Position numbers and translations under genes: made by a program
Origin: Rudanella lutea DSM 19387
GTDB lineage: Bacteria; Bacteroidota; Bacteroidia; Cytophagales; Spirosomataceae
Direction of reading: 5' to 3'
NCBI RefSeq assembly: GCF_000383955.1
Contig: NZ_KB913013.1
Span: 2,200,277-2,264,276, forward strand
Length of the DNA stretch: 64,000 nt
The notes under the pieces: generated by a model
Told to the model about the DNA's origin: nothing
The model's database searches: none
The model's input: only the letters and a program-made list of their open reading frames with translations
Part shown: positions 17,364 to 26,491 of the stretch, piece by piece
Layout of the letters: the number at the start of each line of letters is the position of its first letter
Position numbering within the stretch: position 1 is the first letter of the stretch

Positions 17364-18006
17364 ACAAAAAATTCCTGCACTCAAATTGGCGCAGGAATTC
17401 CGTACCCACCGTAACTTGTACTTAACCTAAATTGGCTCGCTGCTGTGTCGAGACAGCGAAAATGTCTTTGTTATTTTTTCATTGTTTGCCTACCAAACTG
17501 GTGCGACGGGCAGGCAAACATTCGTTGAGGCAAAAGTTGAGTAAATCAGAGCAGCATAGGGGCCGAAGCCCGTGGCTGTGTCTCGCTTCGGTTAAGTTTA
17601 TAGAAAAAGTTATGCCAGAAAATGATAACCTTTGTGGTTAGTAGATTAAGAGCCGCTTATTAGTTGAAAATGAGCGGTAAAAAACAAAAAAGCAGCTTTT
17701 GTAGACAAAAGCGGTCAGTATGAAAACCGTAGAATAATCTCTACAGTTGTAGAATATAGTGTAGAGATTTCACGCACTCGGTCAGGTTAAGTTATTTAGC
17801 GAAATAGACAAACAAACTTCGCAGAAACTTATTAAATAGCTCATACTGTGGTTTTTGAACGTCAAAAAACCACCCCGGTAGCTTCGCCTGATGAGTTAGG
17901 CATCAATTTAGAATAGTTCATTACCGAACTTTGAATTGTTTGCATCGTGATACGAGCAATAGGAACCAACACGGGTCAGCAAGTACGCCCCACCGTGAAA
18001 TATGAT
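17364..18006. other. A/T-rich gap with several small inverted repeats
   Basis: No convincing gene is seen in these 643 bases. After the EEP gene, AATTCCTGC (17370-17378) pairs with GCAGGAATT (17391-17399), a weak hairpin. Further on come GCTTTTG/CAAAAGC (17695-17712), containing the palindrome TTTTGTAGACAAAA, and TCTCTAC/GTAGAGA (17738-17767). These are candidate control sites for the response-regulator gene that follows. Confidence 0.4.
17697..17710. promoter_or_regulatory. palindrome TTTTGTNNACAAAA, copy 1
   Basis: TTTTGTAGACAAAA is a perfect palindrome around a 2-base centre. The same pattern, TTTTGTCCACAAAA, occurs at 56284-56297 upstream of the secreted SGNH protein gene. A shared regulator is inference. 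Confidence 0.35.
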
Positions 18007-18372
18007 ATGACAACTATAAAACGAGTCTTGATCGTTGACGATGAAGCTGATATATGCTTATTGCTATCAGGTTTGTTACGACGGTTGGGATATCAACCCA
18101 CCTGTGCCCACTTTCTGGAGGAAGGTCGTCGGTGTTTGCGTTCGCAACAGTTCGACGCCGTATTTCTCGATTTAAACCTGCCCGATGGGTTAGGCTTTGA
18201 TCTGCTCCCAACCATCAAAACCACCCACAATGAGACCAAGGTGATCATGATTAGTGCCTTCGATGGCAACGCCGAGCGATCAAGGGCCACTGAACAAGGA
18301 GCCGACTATTTTATCGGCAAACCATTCACCCGCAAATCGGTTGAACAGGCCCTGCAAGCTATTTCGGAATAA
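18007..18372 (+). CDS. response regulator, receiver domain only
   Basis: A 121-residue CheY-like receiver. It shows VLIVDDEADIC (acidic pair), phospho-acceptor D55 in VFLDLNLPDG, MISAF (Ser/Thr switch) and FIGKPF (conserved Lys). There is no output domain, so it must work by protein contact or as a phosphate relay. The ATG at 18007 was preferred to an in-frame codon at 17947, which adds residues outside the domain. A sigma-54 activator with its own receiver follows by 132 bases; both may serve kinases nearby. Confidence 0.85.
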   Translation: MTTIKRVLIVDDEADICLLLSGLLRRLGYQPTCAHFLEEGRRCLRSQQFDAVFLDLNLPDGLGFDLLPTIKTTHNETKVIMISAFDGNAERSRATEQGADYFIGKPFTRKSVEQALQAISE

Positions 18373-18374
18373 GT

Positions 18375-18382
18375 TATCTTTG
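18375..18382 (+). promoter_or_regulatory. -7 box TATCTTTG before sigma-54 activator gene
   Basis: A perfect match to the Bacteroidota housekeeping -7 box TAnnTTTG, starting three bases after the preceding gene. No TTG at the usual -33 distance is seen. The roughly 120-base leader contains a 7-pair hairpin GTCGTGT/ACACGAC (18434-18451). Confidence 0.4.
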
Positions 18383-18504
18383 TATAGGCTGCATCTGCAT
18401 CACCCGATTTCATAAAACGCGTGTTCGTGGGTAGTCGTGTCGATACACGACGCTCTTTCGTTTTGCCCTGCCAACACCTTTTGTTTTCATTGACACTACC
18501 GCCC

Positions 18505-19992
18505 ATGGAACGTATTCTCATAGTTGACGATAATAACGATATCTGCCTGCTGCTCGAACGGTTTCTGTCGAAGCAGGGCTACAAAACGGCTTCTTCCCAG
18601 CGGGGTGAAGACGGACTGGCCCTGATTCGCAAAGATGCCTTCGAACTGGTTATCTGTGATTTTAAGCTTCCGGATATCGACGGCCTCGAAATGCTGCGCC
18701 GGATCAAAGTCATCAGCCCATCAACGGCGGTTATCATCATAACCGGGTACTCCGACGTTCGGATTGCGGTACAGGCTCTCAAATACGGTGCTTTCGATTA
18801 CGTAACCAAGCCGCTCTACCCCGACGAAATTCTGTACACCATTAAGAGTGCGCTCGACCGGCGTCAGCAAACCCTAACCAGCCCTGCCGGAGCCACTTCT
18901 GAAACCGAAACTGCCCCAGCCTCAACCCCCGCCAAAGGGACGTCGGGCCGGGGTACCAAATCGGCCACAATGGCGCCTGATGGCAAACGCTTCATTTTTG
19001 GAAAGAGCCGGGCCGCCGAACAGCTTCAGAAACACATTGAGCTGATTGCCCCCACCAACATGTCGGTGATTATCACGGGCGAAACCGGGACGGGGAAAGA
19101 ATTTGTGGCCAACGCCATTCACCTACGCAGCAAGCGGGCCGAAAAACCGTTTGTGGCCATCGACTGCGGGGCGCTCTCAAAAGACCTGGCCGGCAGTGAA
19201 CTGTTTGGCCACGTGAAAGGGGCCTTTACGGGTGCCCTCTCCGACAAAGCGGGTAGTTTCGAGTACGCCAACGGCGGCACGCTGTTTCTCGACGAGATTG
19301 GCAACCTGTCGTACGACAATCAGATTAAACTGCTGCGGGTACTTCAGGAGCGTAAGATTCGGCGCATCGGGAGCAACCAGGATATTCCGGTTGATGTTCG
19401 GATTGTGTGCGCAACCAACGAAGACCTGCGCGACGCTGTGCGGCAGGGCCGTTTCCGCGAGGACATCTACCACCGGATCGATGAGTTTCGGATTGAGCTG
19501 ACCCCTCTGCGCGAACGCCGTACCGACATCATGATTTTTGCCGAGCATTTTCTCCAACTGGCCAATCAACAGTTAGAGAAAGAAGTGCAGGGTTTTGAGG
19601 ACGAAGCCAAAGAAAAGCTCCGCGACTACTACTGGCACGGCAACCTCCGCGAACTGCAGAACGTGGTGAAACGGGCGGTACTCCTCACGCAGGGCGATTA
19701 TGTGCAGGTTGAGGCCCTCCCCCACGAGATTGTCCACCCGACGTACTTCCACCCCGAAGATCAAAGCGTAGCGGCTGGCGTTCAGGTGTACCCCGACGTG
19801 ATTCGGGCCGGGGCAACGGTAATTGCGCAACCAGCCAGCAACCTGAAGTCGGTATCGGAAAATGCCGAGCGGGCCGCCATCCTGAAAGTCCTCGAAAAAA
19901 CAGGCTACAATAAAACCAAAGCCGCTGAGGTACTCAACATTGACCGCAAAACACTTTACAACAAACTCAAAGCGTACGACATACACTTGTAA
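18505..19992 (+). CDS. NtrC-type sigma-54-dependent response regulator
   Basis: A 495-residue activator with three domains. The receiver (1-120) has phospho-acceptor D52 in VICDFKLPDIDG. After a Pro/Thr-rich linker, the AAA+ domain (about 165-400) has Walker A GETGTGKE from G192, the sigma-54 contact loop GAFTGA (239-244), and Walker B LFLDEIGN (D263-E264). A Fis-type helix-turn-helix closes the protein (NKTKAAEVLNIDRKTLYNKL). All parts needed for sigma-54 activation are intact. The start at 18505 was chosen because residues before it are not domain-like. The target genes and partner kinase are not shown by the sequence. Confidence 0.93.
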   Translation: MERILIVDDNNDICLLLERFLSKQGYKTASSQRGEDGLALIRKDAFELVICDFKLPDIDGLEMLRRIKVISPSTAVIIITGYSDVRIAVQALKYGAFDYVTKPLYPDEILYTIKSALDRRQQTLTSPAGATSETETAPASTPAKGTSGRGTKSATMAPDGKRFIFGKSRAAEQLQKHIELIAPTNMSVIITGETGTGKEFVANAIHLRSKRAEKPFVAIDCGALSKDLAGSELFGHVKGAFTGALSDKAGSFEYANGGTLFLDEIGNLSYDNQIKLLRVLQERKIRRIGSNQDIPVDVRIVCATNEDLRDAVRQGRFREDIYHRIDEFRIELTPLRERRTDIMIFAEHFLQLANQQLEKEVQGFEDEAKEKLRDYYWHGNLRELQNVVKRAVLLTQGDYVQVEALPHEIVHPTYFHPEDQSVAAGVQVYPDVIRAGATVIAQPASNLKSVSENAERAAILKVLEKTGYNKTKAAEVLNIDRKTLYNKLKAYDIHL

Positions 19993-19993
19993 G

Positions 19994-20034
19994 AGTTTAC
20001 AGTTTACAGTTTACAGTTTACAGTTTAGAGTTTA
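19994..20034. repeat. tandem heptad repeat AGTTTAC
   Basis: Four exact copies of AGTTTAC are followed by AGTTTAG and AGTTTA, just after the sigma-54 activator gene. Unlike other repeats here, no inverted arm is seen. Confidence 0.85.
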
Positions 20035-20090
20035 GGGTTATGGCGGTCGAGACGCGATACCTGGCATCTCTCTCCTGGATACCAATACAA

Positions 20091-20130
20091 ATCGGGGTCG
20101 GTAGCTGTGTGCTACCGACCCCGATCCTTT
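20091..20130. terminator. bidirectional terminator
   Basis: ATCGGGGTCGGTAGC (20091-20105) and GCTACCGACCCCGAT (20111-20125) make a perfect 15-pair stem with a 5-base loop, followed by CCTTTTG. It lies between the convergent sigma-54 activator and porin-like genes. Confidence 0.88.
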
Positions 20131-20156
20131 TGTAAGCTTATCAGACTGGAATTCTG

Positions 20157-20813
20157 TTAGTTAACACTGAAACCAACTGAGATCATCCCGACGCCGTTTT
20201 TGGCGTTACCCAGTACTGTTCGGGCGGCTGCCGAGTTGGCAATATTTTGCAGACCCTGCCCGTAACGCAACCCAATCAGGGCTTTGCCCAAAAATACGTT
20301 CAGACCACCGGCTACACCGTAATCGAACTTATTGAAAGCGTCCCGGTTGAGAGCCAGAGTGCTGTTGCCCAGGTCGCCAGTAGAGCTTACGTTTGAGTTC
20401 ACGAGGTACGCAGCATACGGGCCTGCCTGCAATTCAACAGCATTGCCCAGTTTGAAGGTTGCCAGTACGGGCAGTTCGGCATAATTGAGCCGGAACGTAT
20501 TGCGGCCCTGTAAATTAAACCCGCCTGCATTGAGGTTATAATTGGCCGAAGCCCCCTTAGCTGAGTATAGCAACTCAGGCTGAATGGCAAAAAACTCACC
20601 CGCCGGAATCTGGGCATATACCCCGCCGTGAAAGCCATACCGCTCTTTACGGTCGTTGGCATTGGCGTTTTCAAAGGAAATAGAACTGGCGTTGAAACCG
20701 CCTTTGATACCCGCCCGAACTCGGTTTTGTGCAGTAGCGTCGGTAGGTTGAAACAAGAAGGCTCCGAGACCCATGAGACCTAAAGCCAACCATGATTTGC
20801 GTGTAGTTTTCAT
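20157..20813 (-). CDS. outer-membrane beta-barrel protein (PorT-like)
   Basis: A 218-residue protein with a signal peptide (about 1-28, ending ATAQ) and alternating hydrophobic strands of a small beta barrel: RAGIKGGFNASSI, GFHGGVYAQIPAG, FFAIQPELLYSAKGA, YAELPVLATFKLG and IGLRYGQGLQNI. This is the porin-family PorT / outer-membrane beta-barrel group common in Bacteroidota. It is probably an eight-strand barrel of unknown cargo. The start codon lies in the context ACACGTTATG shared with several stress-type genes in this window. Confidence 0.82.
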   Translation of the reverse strand: MKTTRKSWLALGLMGLGAFLFQPTDATAQNRVRAGIKGGFNASSISFENANANDRKERYGFHGGVYAQIPAGEFFAIQPELLYSAKGASANYNLNAGGFNLQGRNTFRLNYAELPVLATFKLGNAVELQAGPYAAYLVNSNVSSTGDLGNSTLALNRDAFNKFDYGVAGGLNVFLGKALIGLRYGQGLQNIANSAAARTVLGNAKNGVGMISVGFSVN

Positions 20814-21059
20814 AACGTGTAATGGTTAGTTGACAATGCCGACTAAGGCATTATTGCTCAGGTATAGGGTCAATTTCGTGCCAGAGTTGATTGCCGAACG
20901 TCATAAATACGTTTGGAAACTGATTATGACCCTGTTTACTTGCATATTAACTGGTCGATTGACGCACACGAACGAGTGGTTTACTCCCATGAACTGCGTA
21001 TTCGTCTCCCCAAATCGGGGAATTAATCAACCAACCCACCGTTCTTAACTATTACCAGA

Positions 21060-23354
21060 ATGAACCCTGCCAATCAGATGCACGCCTTGTTTGGACTGGA
21101 CGAAACCAAGAATCAACCCCAGGTCGAACTACTGCATAATCTGCTTAATAATTCGCCCAACGGGATTGAGATTTACAAACCCCTGCGCGACACAGCCGGG
21201 GTCGTGTACGACTTTCTGGTGATAAGTATGAACCCGGTAGCCCGGCAACTGTCGGGGTATCCGGCCGACGGACTCTCGGGATATACCCTACTCAGGCGAT
21301 TCCCACAAGCCAAACAAACCGGGCTGTTTGACCGATGCGTGCAGCTGATCGGCACGAGTGAGCCATTCGAGTACGAACATTACGAGCCCGAACGCCGATC
21401 GTGGTATGCTTATTCGGCGAGTGTGTGGCAGGATGGGCTGGTTCTGAACTTCAGCGACATTACCCCCCGCAAAGAAGCCGAAATCCGGCACCGCGAACTG
21501 GTCGATACGCTCAATAGTGTGCTCGACGGCTCTATCAACAGCATCATGACCTTCCGGGCCATGCGTAACGCCGAGGGCCATATTGAAGATTTCGAGATTC
21601 TGACCGCCAATCAGGCCGCCGAAGTGTACCTGAATATGCCCGAATCGACCATGATTGGGCAGCGTTTGCTTCATCTCTTCCCCGAAAACCTGTCGATGGG
21701 CCTGTTCGACATGTACGTAAAGGCCATGGAAACCGGGCAACCGCAGCGAATGCAGGCCTTGTACAACGGCGACGAACAACCGCTCTGGCTTGAGGAGTCG
21801 GCTCGCCGGCTGGGCGAAGAGACCCTGCTGGTGACGTTCATGGACATTACCGAGTCGCGGCTGGCGCTCGAAACCGTACAGCAGCAGGCCAACTGGCTCC
21901 GGGTGGTGCTCAATGGGTCGATTAGTTGCCTGGTTTCGCTCGAAGCGGTGTATGATACCGGGCACCAACTGGTCGACTTCCGGTTTGCGGTGGTGAACCG
22001 GGCCGCCGAACGGTTTCTGGAAACTACCGAAGCCGAGTTGATCGGTAAAAGTCTGCTCAAGTGCTGTCCCTGGCATATCGACACGGGCCTCTTTGATCTG
22101 TACAAAAGGAGTTTGCACGAACAGAAAGAACACCGGCAGGAGGTGTACATGAATCAGGATGGTTTTGAACGCTGGCTCGACGTGTCGGTTTCGCCGTCGG
22201 GCAGTAACCGGCTGGTGATAGCGTTTATGAACATCACCGACGTTCGGAAGGCGCAGCACGCACTCATGGGCGAGTCTATTTTGTTCAAGGCCCTTTCTAA
22301 CAACGTACCCGAAACGGGTGTGCTCGTTTGCGATCACACACTCCGGATCCTGTACGCCAACGGCGACCTACCGCCCGCTTTTCGGGTGAGCGGCAATGGG
22401 GCTCTTACCAACCAGCCTTTTGTCGAAATGGTAGTGCCGGAGTTTAGGGAGAAGGGTTTGGCCAACTTTACCGAAGCCCTCTCGGGCCGCAGCCAACGGA
22501 TGGAAGAACAGGTGGGCGACCAGATTTACGAGGTCTTTTTCGCCCCGGTTCACAACGATGCCGGCCAAACCGTGATGGCCATGCTCACGTTTCGGAACGT
22601 AACCCAAAACCGGCTGTTTCAGCGGCAGCTGGAGGAGTCGGTCAACGAGCTGAAACGGTCGAACGCCAATCTGGAGCAGTTTGCTTACGTAGCCTCGCAC
22701 GATTTGCAGGAGCCGCTGCGTAAGGTGCAATCCTTTGGCGATGTGCTGGCCGATCAATACCGCGAGGCCCTGGGCGAAACTGGCTACGATCTGGTACAGC
22801 GAATGCAACTGGCAGCCCGGCGCATGTCGGCTCTGATTCACGATTTGCTGACCTACTCCCGACTTTCGGCCCAAACCGCCCCGTTTAAACCCGCCAACCT
22901 GAATCAGATTGTGGCCGAGGTGATCGACGATCTGGAGGCCAATATCCGCGAAAAAAGCGCCCACATCCACGTGGGGTCGCTGCCGGTGGTAAAGGGCGAT
23001 GCCAGTCAGTTTCGGCAACTGTTTCAGAACCTGCTCTCCAACGCGCTCAAGTTCACGCGAGCGGGTGTGCAGCCTATGATCAACATCTCGGCCAACCTGC
23101 ACATGGACCCCTCCGACGAGCGCCGGCTGGTGGTCGAGGTGGTTGTTACCGACAACGGAATCGGGTTCGAACAGCAGCACGCCGAACGGATTTTTCAGGT
23201 TTTTGGGCGTTTGCACGGCCGCAGCGAGTATAGTGGCACCGGAATCGGCCTTGCCATCGTACAAAAGATTGCTCAGAACCACGGGGGTGAGATTGTGGCC
23301 GAGGGTTATCCAAATAAAGGCGCCACTTTTAAACTCTTATTACCTATCAATTAA
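21060..23354 (+). CDS. PAS-repeat sensor histidine kinase, cytoplasmic
   Basis: A 764-residue kinase with no membrane segment. Four PAS-type domains run over about 20-145, 150-275, 275-400 and 405-525, each ending in a DIT- or NVT-type turn (FSDITPRKEAE, FMDITESRLA, FMNITDVRKA, FRNVTQNRLF). The HisKA domain has the phosphate-accepting H547 in YVASHDLQEPLRK, the form seen next to phytochrome-like kinases. The ATPase domain has N box NLLSNALKF, G1 DNGIGF and G2 GTGIGLAI. It probably senses a soluble or bound signal and may phosphorylate the small Rcp1-like regulator encoded 46 bases downstream. Confidence 0.92.
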   Translation: MNPANQMHALFGLDETKNQPQVELLHNLLNNSPNGIEIYKPLRDTAGVVYDFLVISMNPVARQLSGYPADGLSGYTLLRRFPQAKQTGLFDRCVQLIGTSEPFEYEHYEPERRSWYAYSASVWQDGLVLNFSDITPRKEAEIRHRELVDTLNSVLDGSINSIMTFRAMRNAEGHIEDFEILTANQAAEVYLNMPESTMIGQRLLHLFPENLSMGLFDMYVKAMETGQPQRMQALYNGDEQPLWLEESARRLGEETLLVTFMDITESRLALETVQQQANWLRVVLNGSISCLVSLEAVYDTGHQLVDFRFAVVNRAAERFLETTEAELIGKSLLKCCPWHIDTGLFDLYKRSLHEQKEHRQEVYMNQDGFERWLDVSVSPSGSNRLVIAFMNITDVRKAQHALMGESILFKALSNNVPETGVLVCDHTLRILYANGDLPPAFRVSGNGALTNQPFVEMVVPEFREKGLANFTEALSGRSQRMEEQVGDQIYEVFFAPVHNDAGQTVMAMLTFRNVTQNRLFQRQLEESVNELKRSNANLEQFAYVASHDLQEPLRKVQSFGDVLADQYREALGETGYDLVQRMQLAARRMSALIHDLLTYSRLSAQTAPFKPANLNQIVAEVIDDLEANIREKSAHIHVGSLPVVKGDASQFRQLFQNLLSNALKFTRAGVQPMINISANLHMDPSDERRLVVEVVVTDNGIGFEQQHAERIFQVFGRLHGRSEYSGTGIGLAIVQKIAQNHGGEIVAEGYPNKGATFKLLLPIN

Positions 23355-23400
23355 GTAGTTTTACATTACAATTGGATTAGTTGCTACTAACTTTCCGGTC

Positions 23401-23847
23401 ATGACCAATACCCAGCGTACCTCCATGCTAATATTAATTGCGGATGATGATGCCGACGACCGCATGTTTCTGGAGCAGGCTTTACGACAAAATGGCTATA
23501 CACACGAAGTTAGATCTGTTGAGAATGGGGAAGAACTACTCGATTATCTGAATGGGCGGGGCGCCTACACGACTCAGTCGGCCCCGCGCCCTACGCTACT
23601 GATTCTGGATCTGAACATGCCCCGCATGAACGGCTTTCAGGCCCTGGGCCTTATCAAGGAAAACCCCAATCTGCGCCGGTTACCGGTGGTGGTCATGTCG
23701 ACCTCCTCGGCCGACGAAGATGTGGTGCGCTCATACAATCTGGGCGTCAACTCCTTTGTAATCAAGCCTTTTAATTACAACCGGCTGGTTGAGGTTATCG
23801 CTGCATTGAAGGCCTATTGGCTCGAAACGGTTCGCCTGCCTCAGTAA
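23401..23847 (+). CDS. Rcp1-type response regulator
   Basis: A 148-residue receiver-only protein: LILIADDDADDRMFLEQAL, phospho-acceptor D70 in LLILDLNMPRMNG, VVVMSTSSADED and FVIKPFNYNRL. The extended acidic stretch and the loop after D70 are typical of Rcp1-like regulators that partner with phytochrome-type kinases, matching the SHDLQEPLR kinase encoded just upstream. No DNA-binding domain is present. It lies 32 bases before a receiver-PAS-kinase gene in the same direction. Confidence 0.88.
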   Translation: MTNTQRTSMLILIADDDADDRMFLEQALRQNGYTHEVRSVENGEELLDYLNGRGAYTTQSAPRPTLLILDLNMPRMNGFQALGLIKENPNLRRLPVVVMSTSSADEDVVRSYNLGVNSFVIKPFNYNRLVEVIAALKAYWLETVRLPQ

Positions 23848-23879
23848 ACCAAAGGCCTCCTTTGCTATCCATATTAACC

Positions 23880-25370
23880 ATGATTTCTCAGGAAAAAATT
23901 ACGTTTGACGTAGCCCCGGCTAAACAAGACAAAATCAGGGTTCTGCTGGTGGAAGACGATGAAGACGATTACGTACTGACGCGTACACTGGTTTCGTCGC
24001 GGGAAAACGCCAACATCCGACTCGAGTGGATCGACAATTACGATTCGGCACTGAAAGCCATTCAGCGCAACGAATTTGATGTGTACCTGATCGACTACCG
24101 GCTCGGCGAGAACACCGGTATCGACCTGATTCAGGAGGCATTCCGGCTGGGTAGTCAGGCCCCCATGATTCTGCTGACGGGGCAGGACGATCTGTCGGTC
24201 GATAACTCGGCCCTCGAACTGGGCGCGGCCGATTATCTGGTCAAGGGGCGCATCGACGCGCAGGTACTGGGCCGGAGTATCCGGTACGCCCTGCGGCAGG
24301 CCGAAACGCTGGCCGAACTGGCTAAAAACGAGAACAAGTACCGGGCTTTGTTTGAACGGTCGATGGACGCCATTTTCGTGATGGATAGCAACCTGATCTT
24401 TCAGGATGCCAACCCCTCCGTCGAACAACTGCTGGGCTACACCCGCGACGACCTGAAGTACATGAACGTGGCCCGGCTTTTTACCAATATCGACGCCCTG
24501 CGCGAGATTCGGTTCAACGTGCGGGAGCACAACCAGCTAAAAGACTACGAAACCACACTCATCAGCAAAGCGGGCCGCAAGCGTACCTGTCTGGTGTCGA
24601 TCTGGGCCGTCGACGATAATCAGGGGCAACCCAACTGGTACCAGGGCATTATTCGCGATGTGACCGAGCAAAAGCGGGCACAGCAAGACCTGATCGTGGC
24701 CGAGAAGCTGTCGATGACCGGCAAAATTGCCCGAAGCATTGCGCACGAGGTTCGGAACCCCCTCACGAACCTCAGTCTGGCCCTCGAACAGCTCAAGGAA
24801 GAACTTCCGGCCGACGACGACAGCACGCAGGTGTTCACCGACATCATTCAGCGCAACGTGGAGCGCATTGGGCAGTTGATTACCGAGATGCTCAACTCCT
24901 CAAAACCGCGCGAACTTGACCGGAAGCCGCAGAATCTGACCGATATTGTGCGCGACACACTGCACCTGGTTTCGGACCGGCTCAAGCTCAAATCCATGCA
25001 GTTGCAAACCAACTATTGTGCAGGCCCCTGCATTGCCCTGCTCGACAGTGAGCAGATCAAAACGGCCCTGCTCAACATCTTTATCAACGCCGTGGAAGCT
25101 ATGGAGCCCGGCAAGGGGATTCTGACCGTGAGCACGTCCTGCTCCGATGATGACCGTGTGATTGTGGAAGTGAAAGACAACGGCAGTGGTATTTCGGAAG
25201 AAAACCGCAAGCGGCTTTTCGACCCGTTCTTCACGGGGAAGAGCAGCGGTATGGGCCTCGGTCTGACCACCACGCAGAATATCGTAAACAGCCACAAAGG
25301 CAGCATCGAGGTCGACTCGAAAGAGGGGTTCGGTACCACGTTCCGAATCAACTTTCCGCTTTCGGTTTAG
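23880..25370 (+). CDS. receiver-PAS-histidine kinase hybrid
   Basis: A 496-residue protein with an unusual order: receiver first (about 18-135, phospho-acceptor D72 in VYLIDYRLGEN), then PAS (about 155-270), then HisKA with H289 in SIAHEVRNPLTNL and an ATPase domain (NIFINAVEAM, DNGSGISEENRKRLFDPFFTGK, GMGLGLTTTQNIV). The receiver at the N-terminus means another kinase can control it, so it may act downstream of the PAS-repeat kinase and pass phosphate on. No membrane segment is present. The ATG at 23880 fits the domain start. A terminator follows at 25396. Confidence 0.9.
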   Translation: MISQEKITFDVAPAKQDKIRVLLVEDDEDDYVLTRTLVSSRENANIRLEWIDNYDSALKAIQRNEFDVYLIDYRLGENTGIDLIQEAFRLGSQAPMILLTGQDDLSVDNSALELGAADYLVKGRIDAQVLGRSIRYALRQAETLAELAKNENKYRALFERSMDAIFVMDSNLIFQDANPSVEQLLGYTRDDLKYMNVARLFTNIDALREIRFNVREHNQLKDYETTLISKAGRKRTCLVSIWAVDDNQGQPNWYQGIIRDVTEQKRAQQDLIVAEKLSMTGKIARSIAHEVRNPLTNLSLALEQLKEELPADDDSTQVFTDIIQRNVERIGQLITEMLNSSKPRELDRKPQNLTDIVRDTLHLVSDRLKLKSMQLQTNYCAGPCIALLDSEQIKTALLNIFINAVEAMEPGKGILTVSTSCSDDDRVIVEVKDNGSGISEENRKRLFDPFFTGKSSGMGLGLTTTQNIVNSHKGSIEVDSKEGFGTTFRINFPLSV

Positions 25371-25395
25371 TAATCTGTTTCCGAACTCAATACAG

Positions 25396-25420
25396 ACCCG
25401 GCCCAGTGCCGGGTTTTTTA
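25396..25420 (+). terminator. rho-independent terminator after kinase gene
   Basis: ACCCGGC (25396-25402) and GCCGGGT (25408-25414) form a 7-pair stem with a 5-base loop, followed by TTTTTTA. It ends the signalling cluster. Confidence 0.85.
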
Positions 25421-25642
25421 TTGGGGAATCCAGGACGTCGATGGGTAATAAACTCCACACTCACCCCACTTTTTTTCTACAGCCTGCACCGTTTAATGGA
25501 TACAGTCCCGAAAAAACATAATCACTTGAAGCACTCAGAATCATACATTAGACTTGATTCTGAACTGCTTACAAAACAGGTGTTACTTTGAACCGGCTGG
25601 TCCGTCCATATTGGCACCAAAATTTCTATACCCATAGCGTAA

Positions 25643-25870
25643 ATGAATACGAAGATGATGTGGAGCGATACTCATTTCCCGGCAGCGATGCGCTCGCTTA
25701 ACCCCAGCACTCGGGCGAAAGCAATTGAGATTGCCAACCGGTTGGTAGCTCAGGGCGACATGACAAAGCAACAGGCGATCACTGTGAGCATCAGCGAAGC
25801 ACGCCGGATGGCTCGGTTGAGCTATTCGGGTTCCGACGCTACGGGCCTGTATTCATCTCATTCTCGTTGA
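25643..25870 (+). CDS. small hypothetical protein, YdaT-like
   Basis: A 75-residue protein with WSDTHFPAAMRSLNPSTRAKAIEIANRLVAQG. This resembles a short segment found in small stress-type proteins near DUF2188 (pattern PxxMxxLpxxvRxkAIeIANxLlxxG). The rest (KQQAITVSISEARRMARL) extends the same helical pattern. No function can be given. The next gene starts 26 bases downstream and encodes a Cys-rich four-helix protein, so they may be co-transcribed. Confidence 0.55.
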   Translation: MNTKMMWSDTHFPAAMRSLNPSTRAKAIEIANRLVAQGDMTKQQAITVSISEARRMARLSYSGSDATGLYSSHSR

Positions 25871-25896
25871 TTTTAAACCTTTTACGCTCTACCGTT

Positions 25897-26313
25897 ATGA
25901 ACTGGAAGAAGAACATTTACGATTCCCTGACCGGATGTGCAGCCCTTTGCGACGAAACCGCCACGAACGCGTCGCGCCAGGCCGATATTGAAAACTGGTA
26001 TCGTTACATCTTCCTTAATCTGGACTGTGCTGACCTCTGCCGTCAGGTAGCGATGCTATACGTTCGGGGCTCTGAAAACACCCGACTACTGGCCAAAACC
26101 TGTATTGAGGTGTGCGAAAAGTGCGCTGAGGAGGCTGCTAATTTCAACACCCCCGAAACGCAACAGGTGTATGCCATGTGCCAGCAGACCATTCGGAGCT
26201 GCGTAAACATTCTGGACATGTCGCATCAGCAGACGCTCGATTCAACCAACCCAGGCACGACACCGTCGTCGCTGTTCTACGGAATCGACCTGCGCGAAAC
26301 CCTGTACAACTAA
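25897..26313 (+). CDS. Cys-rich four-helix bundle protein (DUF326, copper-storage type)
   Basis: A 138-residue protein with nine cysteines in helical spacing: C14, C18, C44, C48, C69, C73, C76, C95 and C102 (TGCAALCDE, LDCADLCRQ, TCIEVCEKCAEE). DUF326 proteins and the copper-storage proteins share this four-helix fold, whose core is lined by Cys that bind Cu(I). Copper binding here is inference from the family. There is no signal peptide, so it would be cytosolic. The ATG at 25897 lies in the context ACCGTTATG. A terminator follows at 26341. Confidence 0.82.
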   Translation: MNWKKNIYDSLTGCAALCDETATNASRQADIENWYRYIFLNLDCADLCRQVAMLYVRGSENTRLLAKTCIEVCEKCAEEAANFNTPETQQVYAMCQQTIRSCVNILDMSHQQTLDSTNPGTTPSSLFYGIDLRETLYN

Positions 26314-26340
26314 GCATAAACGACAACGACTAATACCTCA

Positions 26341-26385
26341 CCAACAAAGCCGTTCCGATTTACTCCGGGGCGGCTTTTTCGTTGG
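26341..26385 (+). terminator. hairpin terminator after DUF326 gene
   Basis: CCAACAAAGCCG and CGGCTTTTTCGTTGG pair around a short centre, with a TTTTT run inside the right arm. It begins 28 bases after the stop codon. Confidence 0.7.
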
Positions 26386-26491
26386 TATATGGCCTACCGC
26401 AATCAGGCCGTACCTACCCAATCGGGCGTTGGCTCGTTTTTTCAAACCCCGGTCCCACTCCGGCTGTTTCAGCCATACAAACCAAAACGTT

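Noticed and set aside
17432-17641. Possible 69-codon gene in the gap before the response regulator
   Set aside because: It starts with TTG, has no recognisable sequence and ends in a low-complexity A/T-rich stretch.
19994-20034. CRISPR array
   Set aside because: The units are 7 bases and contiguous, without spacers. None of the other repeats has the repeat-spacer pattern either.
21288-23282. Two long minus-strand frames opposite the PAS kinase gene
   Set aside because: They are antisense to clear PAS and kinase domains, His/Arg/Gly-rich and without motifs.
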